A stretch of 64,000 bases of DNA from Pelagibius sp. (lineage in GTDB: Bacteria; Pseudomonadota; Alphaproteobacteria; Kiloniellales; Kiloniellaceae). The DNA is taken from NCBI GenBank assembly GCA_028280305.1, contig JANQMC010000034.1, positions 62,001 to 126,000 on the forward strand, read 5' to 3'. The notes below the pieces were generated by a model. The model had not been told where the DNA came from, ran no database searches, and saw only the letters and a program-made list of their open reading frames with translations. Below, piece by piece: positions 44,280-52,966 of this stretch; the first letter of the stretch is position 1; each line of letters opens with the position of its first letter. The position numbers and the translations under genes were made by a program.

Positions 44280-44990
44280 TCAGTCGACGATGAGCCGTCG
44301 CGGCGGGCGTGCGAAAACGCGGTGCACCATCGGCTCAAAGAAGCTGAGCGGCGCCGTGTCGTAGCGGGCGCAGATTGCGCGCTGGTCGTAACAGTCGACA
44401 AAACGGGCGGTCCAGTCGAAGTGGGGGTGGCCGCGCCAGCGCTCCCGCTCCTCCGGGTCGACCTCGTGGTCGTGGACTCCGGCCAGATGTACCTGCTGGA
44501 AGATGGCGTGGTGGCGCAACATCCAGATGTTTTTCTCTGAGACGTAGTTGGCCAGCAGCGCGGCGGCAAAGGCGCCGTGGCTGTCGGGGCAGGCGACAAA
44601 GCCGATGTCATGGAACAGCGCGGCGACGACGGTCTCCTCGTCTTCGCCGGCGCGGTGGGCGAGGGTCGCCGCCTGCAGGCAGTGCCGGTAATTGTTGATC
44701 TGATAACCGAAGCTGGCGTCGTGCTCCGCCGCGCCGAGGAACCGCAGGGCCTGCAGCGCCTGCTGTTCGGCGTAGTAGGCGTTGCGTTGTTTCTGCAGCA
44801 AAGCCCATTCGCCAGCCGTCAGGTCGTCCAGTTCCGGCTTGTCGATATAGCGCCAGTCTTTGCGGAGCAGCGGGCTGCGTTCTGCGCCGTTATCTCCCGC
44901 CGGCATTGCCGCCCTGCCGACGTCACCCCCGTTAAGCCGGATGCCGCTGCTGTGCTCCATATCCGGAGCCCGCGTCCTGCGGTCGCCCAT
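44280..44990 (-). CDS. HD-domain protein related to diiron oxygenases (PhnZ/TmpB-like family)
   Basis: The protein (about 236 residues from 44990; the start is uncertain) has an HD-domain core: YRHCLQAATLAHRAG, ETVVAALFHDIGFVACPDSHGAFAAALLANYV, MLRHHAIFQQVHLAG and a later RFVDCYDQ. His, His-Asp, His, His and Asp occupy the metal-ligand positions of the PhnZ diiron oxygenase. The Tyr and Glu that gate the PhnZ active site are not at the same spacing. A conserved C-terminus (LSFFEPMVHRVFARPPRR) marks a family common near transport genes. With the transporter next door it may degrade an imported organophosphonate or amine; this is hypothesis. Confidence 0.72.
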   Translation of the reverse strand: MGDRRTRAPDMEHSSGIRLNGGDVGRAAMPAGDNGAERSPLLRKDWRYIDKPELDDLTAGEWALLQKQRNAYYAEQQALQALRFLGAAEHDASFGYQINNYRHCLQAATLAHRAGEDEETVVAALFHDIGFVACPDSHGAFAAALLANYVSEKNIWMLRHHAIFQQVHLAGVHDHEVDPEERERWRGHPHFDWTARFVDCYDQRAICARYDTAPLSFFEPMVHRVFARPPRRLIVD

Positions 44991-45119
44991 CTCACGCCCC
45001 TGTTGTCCTCTATCCCCCTGTCGGCAGTCTTGTTCGCTGCCGCTTTGCTTAGCGGGAAGTGTCGAAGAACTCTGACTGGCTGTCAAAGCCGGAGTTGAAT
45101 TAGGAATTTATGCTCTGCC

Positions 45120-45150
45120 TTGACATTTCTGAATTTAGAATGTATCTAAG
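45120..45150 (+). promoter_or_regulatory. Strong promoter with an Irr-box-like element
   Basis: TTGACA (45120-45125), a 17-bp spacer and TATCTA (45143-45148) form a good sigma70 promoter upstream of the DUF2061 gene. tttagaatgtatctaag (45134-45150), which overlaps the -10 box, matches the iron control element TTTAGAA-N3-TTCTAAA at 12 of 14 fixed positions. Iron regulation is suggested but unproven. Confidence 0.55.
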
Positions 45151-45188
45151 AAGCATTCGCAATTAGAAACTATAGAGGAAGGCAAACC

Positions 45189-45413
45189 ATGAAGCGGGAT
45201 CTGGCGAAAACCGTGTCTTTCGCAGTGCTTCACTTCGCTGTCGGCTTTGGCGTGACCTTCGCGCTCACCGGCTCGGTGGTGATTGCGACCGGCGTCGCGC
45301 TCATCGAACCGGCGGTCAACACCGTGGTGTTCTTTTTCCATGAGCGCTTTTGGCAGCGTATCGGGAGATCCGGCAATGCAGGTTTGGCATCGCCCGCAGC
45401 GAGCGCCGCGTGA
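45189..45413 (+). CDS. DUF2061 family small membrane protein
   Basis: The 74-residue protein has two hydrophobic helices and the family pattern: KTVSFAVLHFAVGFGVTFALTGS, then GVALIEPAVNTVVFFFHERFW. It is an inner-membrane protein of unknown function, widespread in proteobacteria and usually a single gene. A GAGGAAGG ribosome binding site and a strong promoter precede it. Confidence 0.85.
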   Translation: MKRDLAKTVSFAVLHFAVGFGVTFALTGSVVIATGVALIEPAVNTVVFFFHERFWQRIGRSGNAGLASPAASAA

Positions 45414-45532
45414 CCCTGTTGTAGAAACGAAAGAGGCTGGGCTGCGCGCCGTTCTCGTCAACTGAGAGGACCGCATCTGAAAGCTGCGACAGATCACAGA
45501 TATATTACAATTACATGACAGTTACGTGACGC

Positions 45533-46366
45533 ATGCTGTCGGCAGATGTCGCTGCAATGCTGCCAAGGCTTGTCATGCCCCGATCTTCCGCCGCCGCGCA
45601 ACCGCCCCTTTTCGACCCCTCTAGTCCGGCCGAGGTCGATACGGCGCTTGAGGCTGCAGGCCCGGGTCAGGCGCGGCATATCCTGACCATCAAGCTGAGT
45701 TATGTTCTCGGCTTTCTCTGGCTCGCCGTGGCCGGTGTCGTCCTGCTGAGCCTGCTGCAGGATCTGCTGATCTTCGGGTTTCCGGAGGCCGGCCTCTCCG
45801 AGCGAATCTACCGTCTCGACCTGGATACCGAGGCCAGCCTGCCGACCTGGCTGGCCAGCGCCTTGATGGCCTGCGCCTCCGCGCTGCTTTTCCTTGTTGC
45901 CGTACAGGTAAAGCGTGAGCAACCGCGCAAGGCCATCCCCTGGTTCTTTTTGGCAGTTGTCTTTTGTGCGCTTTCAGTTGATGAAATCGCGATGATCCAT
46001 GAATGGCTTTCGGGGTTTCTGAGCGCCCGGATCGACAACAGCGGTCTGTTCTACTTCGCCTGGACCATTCCGGCTCTGGTGATCTGCCTTGCGGGGCTAA
46101 TCTGTTTCATACCCTTCATCCTCAGCTTCAAGGGAATTGACCGCATCCTTCTGGCTGGTTCGGCGGTTGTCTTCCTCTCCGGTGCTATCGGTATGGAGAT
46201 GCTCGGCGGTTCGGTCGCCGAAGTGGGCGGCGTTGAAACGCTGCAGTACCGGATATTCACGTCGATCGAAGAGACGCTTGAATACAGCGGCGTTCTTCTC
46301 TTCCTCTACTTCATCCTCAGACAGCTGCGCCGGTCTTTCAACCGCACCACGATCTGTTTCGAATAG
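45533..46366 (+). CDS. Uncharacterised integral membrane protein with acidic/His motif
   Basis: The protein (up to 277 residues) begins with a polar segment of about 45 residues, then has about six hydrophobic helices. It has FCALSVDEIAMIHEWLSG in the middle and SIEETLEYSGVLLFLYFIL near the end, the same layout as the protein at 17678-18385 (LDDLFMLHEN; VEDGSKFVGIVLW). The two are distant paralogues of a family I cannot name. ATGs at 45557 and 45575 are alternative starts; no strong ribosome binding site decides. Confidence 0.7.
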   Translation: MLSADVAAMLPRLVMPRSSAAAQPPLFDPSSPAEVDTALEAAGPGQARHILTIKLSYVLGFLWLAVAGVVLLSLLQDLLIFGFPEAGLSERIYRLDLDTEASLPTWLASALMACASALLFLVAVQVKREQPRKAIPWFFLAVVFCALSVDEIAMIHEWLSGFLSARIDNSGLFYFAWTIPALVICLAGLICFIPFILSFKGIDRILLAGSAVVFLSGAIGMEMLGGSVAEVGGVETLQYRIFTSIEETLEYSGVLLFLYFILRQLRRSFNRTTICFE

Positions 46367-46379
46367 TCCTGGTTCTCTA

Positions 46380-47498
46380 TCAGACCTTCGCCTGCGGTGC
46401 CGTTACGCCGAAGCTTTCCGCAAGCTCATTGAAGACCTGCCAGTTGTGGGTGTCGAGGGGAATGCCTTCGGCGCAACGATTGCGCTCGACCGCCCATTCG
46501 CGATCGCCCGCCGCCATGACCTTTTCACCGCTCTGGGCCCTCTCGCCGCGCAGGGCTTTCAGGTATTCCGCCATACGCTCTGCGTAAACGGCGCTCGGCA
46601 GAAAGGTTTCCGGCTTCAGGGCCAGGAAGAACTGGCCCATCTTCCGCGGTTCGGCCCAATCCGATGCGATCATGTTGGGGATCTCGTGACTGAGGCGCAT
46701 GCCGCTCAGCATGGCGGACATGACTTCGACCATGCCGGCGAGCGCGGCACCCTTGTAGCCATAGGTGCTGCCGCCCAGGGGCAGTAGGGCATCGGCTGCC
46801 GACGGGTCCTGCGTCACCTGTCCCTGATTGTCCACGGTGACCTCCGGCGGCAGGGTTTTGCCGATCGCCTTGAACTGCAGGACACGATTAAAGGGGATCG
46901 AACTGGTCGCCATGTCGATCAGATAGGGCCGTTCCCCCGCGACCGGCGCGGCGAAGCTGATCGGGTTGGTGCCGTGAAAGACGCTGTGCCCGCTGTGTGC
47001 CAGGACGGCGGCGTCGCTGTTGCAGACTGAAAGACCAAGATACCCGGCCTCTGCCGCCGCCAGGCTGTAAGCGCCGGCGGCGCCGAAGTGTGAGGAATTG
47101 CTGACGGCCACCGCACCGATGCCGGCCTCCTCCGCCAGCGTCATGGCTTCTTCCATCGCGCGGTAGCCGGCCAGGTGCCCCAGGGCATGGCCGGCATCGA
47201 GATTGCCGACCGCGGCGGCGCGCTTCTCGAAGCGCATCTGCGGCCGCCCCTTGACGCGGCCGCCCTGCAGCACCTTGACGTAATGCGGCAGCAGGCGGAC
47301 GCCGTGACTGTCGACCCCCCTTAGGGAGGCGCCGATCAGCGCCCGCACGGTAGCTTCCGCTGAGGGGATATCGGCACCGGCGGCGGAAAGGGCTTCACCC
47401 AGGAAGCGCGCCAACTCCTGTTCTTCTATTCTGACGGCCTCTTCGATCCCGGGCTTTAACGCCGCTGTCGCCGCTGTGGTTTTGCGGGCTTCGCTCAC
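46380..47498 (-). CDS. Malate/L-lactate dehydrogenase (Ldh2)-family oxidoreductase
   Basis: The 372-residue protein starts at a GTG overlapping the stop of the upstream gene (ATGTGA). It shows Ldh2 features: ASLRGVDSHGVRLLPHYV, GAVAVSNSSHFGAAGAYSL, HSGHSVFHGTNPISFAAP and YGYKGAALAGMVEVMSAML. The family reduces 2-oxo acids with NAD(P)H and includes ureidoglycolate, 2,3-diketo-L-gulonate and sulpholactate dehydrogenases. Pairing with an altronate dehydratase-family enzyme and a TRAP transporter points to a sugar acid or sulphonated acid substrate; which one is not determinable here. Confidence 0.82.
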   Translation of the reverse strand: MSEARKTTAATAALKPGIEEAVRIEEQELARFLGEALSAAGADIPSAEATVRALIGASLRGVDSHGVRLLPHYVKVLQGGRVKGRPQMRFEKRAAAVGNLDAGHALGHLAGYRAMEEAMTLAEEAGIGAVAVSNSSHFGAAGAYSLAAAEAGYLGLSVCNSDAAVLAHSGHSVFHGTNPISFAAPVAGERPYLIDMATSSIPFNRVLQFKAIGKTLPPEVTVDNQGQVTQDPSAADALLPLGGSTYGYKGAALAGMVEVMSAMLSGMRLSHEIPNMIASDWAEPRKMGQFFLALKPETFLPSAVYAERMAEYLKALRGERAQSGEKVMAAGDREWAVERNRCAEGIPLDTHNWQVFNELAESFGVTAPQAKV

Positions 47499-49048
47499 AT
47501 CACCGCTCCGATCTGCCAGGGGATGAACTCGGCGTCGCCGAAACCGAGGGCTTCGGACTTCGACGGTTTGCCGCTGGCGACGTCCAGGACCTTTCGGAAA
47601 ATCTCCTCGCCCACTTCCGCCACTGTCTTGTCGCCATCGGCGATGCCGCCGCAGTTGATGTCCATGTCCTCTTCCATGCGCCGGTACATGGCCGAGTTGG
47701 TTGCCAGCTTGATCGAAGGCGAGGGCTTGAAGCCGAAGACCGAGCCGCGGCCGGTTGTGAAACAGACGACGTTGGCGCCGGCGGCGACCTGGCCGGTGAC
47801 CGAGCAGGGGTCGTAACCCGGGCTGTCCATAAAAGCGAAGCCCTTGGCGGTGACAGGTTCGGCATACTTGTAAACACCGGTCAGGTTGGTGGTGCCGCCT
47901 TTGGCGGCTGCTCCCAATGACTTTTCCAGGATGGTGGTCAGGCCGCCGGCCTTGTTGCCAGGGGAGGGATTGTTGTTCATCTCGCCGCCGTTGCGTTTGG
48001 TGTAGTCCTCCCACCAGCGGATGCGCTCGATCAGTTTTTCGCCCACCGCCCGGTCGACGGCGCGGCGTGTCAGCAGATGCTCGGCGCCATAAATCTCCGG
48101 GGTTTCGCTGAGGATCGCGGAGCCGCCGTGGCGCACCAGCAGATCCGCGGCTGCGCCCAGGGCCGGATTGGCGGTAATGCCCGAATAGCCGTCAGAGCCG
48201 CCGCACTGCAGGGCGAGGGTCAGTTCGCTGGCCGGCAGGGTCTCCCGCCGCGCGGCCTCGGCGGCGGGCAGCATGGCGCGGATCCGCTCGATGGCTTCAT
48301 CGACGGTGCGCCGGGTGCCGCCGCTCTCCTGAATGGTCAGGGTCTGAAACCCGTCGCCCGGCTTCAGACCATAGGCATCCAGCAGAAAGGGAATCTGATT
48401 CACCTCGCAACCGAGCCCGACCATCAGCACGCCGGCAAAGTTCGGATGACGCGCGTAGCCCCAGAGCGTGCGTTGCAGCGCCTCGTAGCCGTCGCCGCTG
48501 TCCGCCATGCCGCAACCTGTGGAGTGCACGAAAGCCGCGACGCCGTCGATGTTGGGGTAGTCGTCGAGGATCCCCGTCTTGTTGAAGGCCTCGGCGATGT
48601 AACGCGCCACCGTGGCCGAGCAGTTCACGGAAGTCAGGATGCCGATGTAGTTGCGGGTCCCGGCACGGCCGTCGGCACGGCGGAAACCCTGAAAAGTTGC
48701 GGCTGCCTCCGGTGCCACGAAGTCCGTCGGTCTTGCGCCCTCGCAAAAGGCATAATCGCGTTCGAAGTCGCCCATGCCGCAGTTGTGAACATGAACATGC
48801 TCGCCGGCGGCGACGGCCTGCTTGGCAAAGCCGATGATCTGATCGTATTTCACCACGGCCTCACCGGCGGCGATGGCGCGGGTGGCGAGTTTGTGTCCGG
48901 TGGGGATGATGTTACGGGTCGTCACGTTTTCCTGAGGCACATCGGTTGCCTCCAGAATCTCGGCGCGGCTGACCACCACATTGTCGTTGGGGCTGAGCCT
49001 GATGGTCAGGCTTGCACCCTTGGCGGAATCGGCACTTGTCATATTCAT
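47495..49048 (-). CDS. uxaA: UxaA-family altronate dehydratase
   Basis: The protein of about 517 residues has an N-terminal SAF domain (about residues 15-90, with HVHNCGMGDFER) and the large UxaA domain: GFRRADGRAGTRNYIGI, SVNCSATVA, CGGSDGYSGI, MNNNPSPGNKAGGLTTILEKSLGA and MDINCGG. It removes water from altronate to give 2-keto-3-deoxygluconate using an iron site; galactarate dehydratase and sulpholactate lyase are homologues. With UxaC and a uronate reductase at 36-40 kb it would complete a galacturonate route. Start is taken at MNMTSAD; an ATG at 49063 is also open. Confidence 0.85.
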   Translation of the reverse strand: MNMTSADSAKGASLTIRLSPNDNVVVSRAEILEATDVPQENVTTRNIIPTGHKLATRAIAAGEAVVKYDQIIGFAKQAVAAGEHVHVHNCGMGDFERDYAFCEGARPTDFVAPEAAATFQGFRRADGRAGTRNYIGILTSVNCSATVARYIAEAFNKTGILDDYPNIDGVAAFVHSTGCGMADSGDGYEALQRTLWGYARHPNFAGVLMVGLGCEVNQIPFLLDAYGLKPGDGFQTLTIQESGGTRRTVDEAIERIRAMLPAAEAARRETLPASELTLALQCGGSDGYSGITANPALGAAADLLVRHGGSAILSETPEIYGAEHLLTRRAVDRAVGEKLIERIRWWEDYTKRNGGEMNNNPSPGNKAGGLTTILEKSLGAAAKGGTTNLTGVYKYAEPVTAKGFAFMDSPGYDPCSVTGQVAAGANVVCFTTGRGSVFGFKPSPSIKLATNSAMYRRMEEDMDINCGGIADGDKTVAEVGEEIFRKVLDVASGKPSKSEALGFGDAEFIPWQIGAVM

Positions 49049-49071
49049 TTCCGTTTCTTTCAAAGCGCTTG

Positions 49072-49836
49072 TCAGCGGCCGACGGCGCGCCGTCCGCGCT
49101 GTCTCTCCAGATCATCGACTTCGCCGGCGAACTCCGTCTCGGAGATTCGCAAGAGGTCGTCGGCAACGCGCCGCAGGTGAAGGTCCATCGTGCTGCGCGC
49201 CAGTGCCGGATCGCGTTGTTTCAATGCCTCGATGATGCGGCGGTGGTCATCAAGGGAGGCCGGGCGTACCTGTGCCGCGCGGACCCTTTCGTGAAGCTTT
49301 GCCCACATGGGGGAGGCTTCGCGGAGGTCCCAGAGAACCTCCACCATCTTCATAAGGGCATTGTTGCGGGTTGCCTGGGCGACGGCCATGTGGAACATGC
49401 GGTCGCCGCGTTCGCTCTCAAAGCCTTCCGCGTGTTCGTGCTCCATCAGGCGCAGCGCGGCCTCCAGCGCTTCCAGGTCGCTGTTCTCAATCTGCTGTGC
49501 GGCAAAGTAAGCGATCTCACCCTCCACCAGACGGCGGGCTTCGATGAGTTCGAAAGGCCCCAGGCCGAGGTCCTGTTGCGGTATCGGTGAGGGGGTCGCC
49601 GGGCGTTCGGCAATGACGAAGACACCCGAGCCTACCCGCACCTCGACCAGGCCCGAGAGTTCCAGTGCGATCATCGCCTCACGCACGGTCGCCCGGCTGA
49701 CGCCGAGTTGCCGCGCCAGATCGCGCTCCGCCGGCAGCCTTTTGCCCAGCGGGAATTCCCCCTTGCCGATCAGCTCCGCCAACTGTTCGAAAACCTGCTG
49801 AAACAGTCGCTTGGTCTGGATCATCTCGACCGGCAT
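49072..49836 (-). CDS. GntR-family (FCD) transcriptional regulator
   Basis: The 254-residue protein has an N-terminal winged helix (GKRLPAERDLARQLGVSRATVREAMIALELSGLVEVRVGSGVFV) and a C-terminal FCD effector domain with metal-binding-type residues (RMFHMAVAQ, DDHRRIIEAL, HLRRVADD). FadR/UxuR-like proteins of this class sense sugar acids, fitting the genes around it. It lies 23 bp downstream of... the opposite side: its promoter faces the divergent TRAP operon, and candidate operators sit between. Start at MPVEMIQ is preferred. Confidence 0.9.
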   Translation of the reverse strand: MPVEMIQTKRLFQQVFEQLAELIGKGEFPLGKRLPAERDLARQLGVSRATVREAMIALELSGLVEVRVGSGVFVIAERPATPSPIPQQDLGLGPFELIEARRLVEGEIAYFAAQQIENSDLEALEAALRLMEHEHAEGFESERGDRMFHMAVAQATRNNALMKMVEVLWDLREASPMWAKLHERVRAAQVRPASLDDHRRIIEALKQRDPALARSTMDLHLRRVADDLLRISETEFAGEVDDLERQRGRRAVGR

Positions 49837-49923
49837 GGGGCGATCTCTCGTCTTTGAGGACGGGTACCCGCAGCTTGTGCCGCTGATTCCCACTGGCCAT
49901 AGGGTGATAAGGAATGATAGAAA

Positions 49924-49960
49924 GGTCAAGCTATCAGGTGGTCAGGCCAATTTCTTGACC
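49924..49960. promoter_or_regulatory. Candidate GntR operator between gntR and the TRAP operon
   Basis: The divergent gap holds tggtcaggcca (49939-49949), a near-palindrome of the TGGT-N3-ACCA form used by FadR-like regulators (one arm mismatch). It is nested between inverted arms ggtcaag (49924-49930) and cttgacc (49954-49960). One site here could control both directions. Confidence 0.55.
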
Positions 49961-50014
49961 GATGGAAAGCGCCGAAAAGCTGCGCTGATCGACAAAAAAC
50001 ACTCGGAGGAAACA

Positions 50015-51013
50015 ATGCGGATCTCATACAAACGGCCGTTTCTTGGCCTCGGCGTCCTCGCTTTTGCCCTGGCGGTGCTGGTCTCGGCTCTGCCCGGCCA
50101 GGCGACTGCCGCCCAGGTGCTGAAGTGGGCCCATGTCTACGAAACCGGTTCGCCCTATCACAAATGGGCCGTCTGGGCCGGCGAGGAGATGAAGAAGCGC
50201 TCCGGCGGCGAGTACGAGATCGAAGTTTTCCCTGCGTCCTCGCTAGGCAAGGAAGTTGACATCAATGAAGGGCTGACCCTTGGCACTGTGGACATCATCT
50301 ACACCGGCCAGCTTTTTGCCGGCCGTTCCTATGGTCCCATCGCCATCGGCGGCTCGCCCTATATGTTCCGCGACTATAACCACTGGGCGGCCTACCGCGA
50401 CAGCGACCTGTTCGGCGAGATGGTCGGCGGTTACCGTGACAGCACGGGCAACGAGGTGATCACCCTGACCTACTACGGCCAGCGTCACGTGACCTCCAAC
50501 AAGGAGATCAAAGCCCCCGGCGATATGGACAACCTGAAGATCCGCGTGCCCAACGCGCCGCTTTACAAGATGTTCCCGGAAGCCGTCGGCGCCAACCCGA
50601 CGCCGATTGCTTTTGCCGAGGTTTATCTGGCGCTCCAGCAGGGGGTGGTCGACGCGCAGGAAAACCCGCTGCCGACGATTCAGTTCAAGAAGTTCTACGA
50701 AGTGCAGGACTACATCACCCTGACCGGCCACATCACCGATGCGTTGATGACCATCGTTTCCGGGTCCACCTGGAACGGCATGTCGGACGAGGACAAGGCG
50801 ATGCTTGTCGGCGTGCTGAAGGAAGCGGCGCAGAACTGCACCGACGATATCATCGCGGCTGAAAACAGCCTGGTGGCCTGGTTCCGTGACCAGGGCAAGA
50901 CGGTGAACGAGGTCGACCGTGCGGCTTTCCGTGCCGCCGTGGTGCCGCTGCATAATGGCCCGGCAGCGACCTGGGATCAGGCGACCTACGACAAGCTGCA
51001 AGCCATCCAGTAA
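50015..51013 (+). CDS. dctP: TRAP transporter substrate-binding protein DctP
   Basis: The 332-residue protein has a signal peptide ending ATAAQ and the DctP pattern: VLKWAHVYETGSPYHKWA, EIEVFPASSLGK, LKIRVPNAPLYKMFPEAVGANPTPIAFAEVYLALQQGVVDAQENPL, with the Arg that binds a carboxylate. It captures an organic or sugar acid for the DctQM channel. A GGAGGAAAC site precedes the ATG at 50015. Divergence from the GntR gene and the altronate dehydratase suggests a uronate or aldonate ligand. Confidence 0.94.
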   Translation: MRISYKRPFLGLGVLAFALAVLVSALPGQATAAQVLKWAHVYETGSPYHKWAVWAGEEMKKRSGGEYEIEVFPASSLGKEVDINEGLTLGTVDIIYTGQLFAGRSYGPIAIGGSPYMFRDYNHWAAYRDSDLFGEMVGGYRDSTGNEVITLTYYGQRHVTSNKEIKAPGDMDNLKIRVPNAPLYKMFPEAVGANPTPIAFAEVYLALQQGVVDAQENPLPTIQFKKFYEVQDYITLTGHITDALMTIVSGSTWNGMSDEDKAMLVGVLKEAAQNCTDDIIAAENSLVAWFRDQGKTVNEVDRAAFRAAVVPLHNGPAATWDQATYDKLQAIQ

Positions 51014-51031
51014 AGCGCGCGGACTTGTCAT

Positions 51032-51601
51032 ATGGCCGATACCATGGAGGATGAGAAGGGGGAGGCGCCGCCGGCGCCTCCCACCTTTCCTGAGGATGAC
51101 GGCCCCGTCGATCTGAGCGACATCAGGCCGGAAGACTCCGTCGTCCTGGTGCTGTTCTGGGTGCTGGCCGGGGTGGTTTTCCTGCAGTTCTTTTCCCGTT
51201 ACGTCCTGAACGATTCCATAGGCTGGACCGAAGAGATTGCGCGCTATCTGTTGATCGGCGTCACTTTTGTCGGTGCGGCGCTGGCAGTGCGTAAGAACAG
51301 CCACATCGCCGTCGAGTTCTTCTATCGCTATCTGCCCGGCGCCTGGGGACGGGGGCTTTCGACCCTGGTCGATCTGCTGCGCATCGCTTTTTTCGCGGTT
51401 TCCGCCTGGATCACCGCCAAGCTGGCGTTGAAGACCAACCAGAAGATGGCGTCCATCGAACTGGGCAAGGATGTTGTCTACTGGGTCGTCTTCGTCGCCT
51501 TCGTTCTCATGACCCTCTATGCCCTTTGGGTCGCCTGGCGGCACTGGCGCCAGGGGTATTCCGTGCTGACCCGGCCGGGCGCGCGTCAGATGATCGATTG
51601 A
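51032..51601 (+). CDS. dctQ: TRAP transporter small permease DctQ
   Basis: The 189-residue protein has an acidic cytoplasmic N-terminus of about 35 residues, then four hydrophobic helices with RYVLNDSIGWTEEIARYLL and KNSHIAVEFFYRYLP, the DctQ signature. It pairs with the DctM subunit encoded 16 bp downstream. Confidence 0.92.
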   Translation: MADTMEDEKGEAPPAPPTFPEDDGPVDLSDIRPEDSVVLVLFWVLAGVVFLQFFSRYVLNDSIGWTEEIARYLLIGVTFVGAALAVRKNSHIAVEFFYRYLPGAWGRGLSTLVDLLRIAFFAVSAWITAKLALKTNQKMASIELGKDVVYWVVFVAFVLMTLYALWVAWRHWRQGYSVLTRPGARQMID

Positions 51602-51617
51602 GCGGAGCCCACGTTTC

Positions 51618-52898
51618 ATGTTGATGGCCCTGTTGTTCATCATGGTTTTCGTGCTGCTGGTGTTCGGCGTGCCGATCGCCATCGCCCTTGGTTTTTCTTC
51701 GCTGGTTTTCATCCTGCTGTCCGGTCAGGTGCCGGACCTCGTCGTCATCCACCGTATGGTGAACGGGGTGGATTCCTTTCCGTTGCTGGCGGTGCCTTTC
51801 TTCATCCTGGCCGGGAACCTGATGAACACGGCGGGCATCACCAACCGCATTTTCGATTTCGCCAAGGCCTGCGTCGGCTGGATGCGGGGCGGTCTGGGCC
51901 ATGTGAACGTCGGCGCCAGCGTCGTCTTCGCCGGCATGTCCGGCGCCGCGGTCGCCGATGCCGGCGGTCTCGGCACCATCGAGATCAAGGCGATGCGCGA
52001 CGCCGGTTACGATGCCGATTTTTCGGTCGGCGTCACCGCAGCCTCCTCGACCATCGGCCCGATCATTCCGCCCTCGCTGCCGATGGTGATTTACGGCGTG
52101 GTGGCCTCCGCCTCCATCGGCCAGCTCTTCGCTGCCGGCTTCATACCCGGCCTGCTGATGGCCGGGTCCCTGATGGTCATGGTGGCCTGGTACGCCCGGG
52201 CCCGGAACTATCCGCGCGATGCCCGCTTCGCCTGGGCCATCCTGCTGGCCGGCTTCAAGCGCGCTTTTCTCTCGCTCTTGACCCCGGTGATTATCGTCGG
52301 CGGCATTCTGGGTGGGGTCTTCACGCCGACCGAGGCGGCCATCGCCGCTTCCGCCTATGCGCTGCTGCTCGGCCTGCTGGTCTATCGCACCTTGACCCCG
52401 CGCCGTCTGCTGCGGGTGAGCTTCGACACCATTGAAACCACGGCGATCGTGATGTTCATCGTCGCCGCCGCTTCTATCTTCGCCTGGATTCTTGCTAGCA
52501 ACAGAGTGACGGAGTTGTTTGCCGACCTGATCCTGCAGGTCACCGAGAACCCGATCCTCATTCTGCTGATGATCAACGTCATCCTGCTGATTGTCGGTTG
52601 CTTCATGGAGACCATCGCTGCGATCACGATCCTGGTGCCGGTGTTGCTGCCTATCGTGGTGAAACTGGGCATCGATCCGGTGCACTTCGGTGTCGTCATG
52701 GTGCTGAACCTGATGATCGGGCTGCTGACGCCGCCGGTGGGCATGGTGATCTACGTACTCTCCCGGGTTTCGGGCGTTCCCTTTGAGCGTTGCGTCGCTT
52801 CGACCGCGCCCTTCCTGATTCCCCTGGTCACCGTGCTTCTGCTTGTCACCTTCGTGCCGCAGCTTTCGATGTTTCTGCCGACCCTGCTGTATCGCTAG
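51618..52898 (+). CDS. dctM: TRAP transporter large permease DctM
   Basis: The 426-residue protein has about 12 hydrophobic segments and DctM motifs: FPLLAVPFFILAGNLMNTAGIT, FAGMSGAAVADAGGLGTIE, SSTIGPIIPPSLPMVIYG and LTPPVGMVIYVLS. It is the ion-coupled transport channel of the TRAP system and completes the dctPQM set. Confidence 0.95.
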   Translation: MLMALLFIMVFVLLVFGVPIAIALGFSSLVFILLSGQVPDLVVIHRMVNGVDSFPLLAVPFFILAGNLMNTAGITNRIFDFAKACVGWMRGGLGHVNVGASVVFAGMSGAAVADAGGLGTIEIKAMRDAGYDADFSVGVTAASSTIGPIIPPSLPMVIYGVVASASIGQLFAAGFIPGLLMAGSLMVMVAWYARARNYPRDARFAWAILLAGFKRAFLSLLTPVIIVGGILGGVFTPTEAAIAASAYALLLGLLVYRTLTPRRLLRVSFDTIETTAIVMFIVAAASIFAWILASNRVTELFADLILQVTENPILILLMINVILLIVGCFMETIAAITILVPVLLPIVVKLGIDPVHFGVVMVLNLMIGLLTPPVGMVIYVLSRVSGVPFERCVASTAPFLIPLVTVLLLVTFVPQLSMFLPTLLYR

Positions 52899-52966
52899 GT
52901 TCTGGCGCTAGCGCGAATTGATGCGCCTCAATCCAGCCCGCGCCTCTGTCCTGCTATGCTGCGAGC

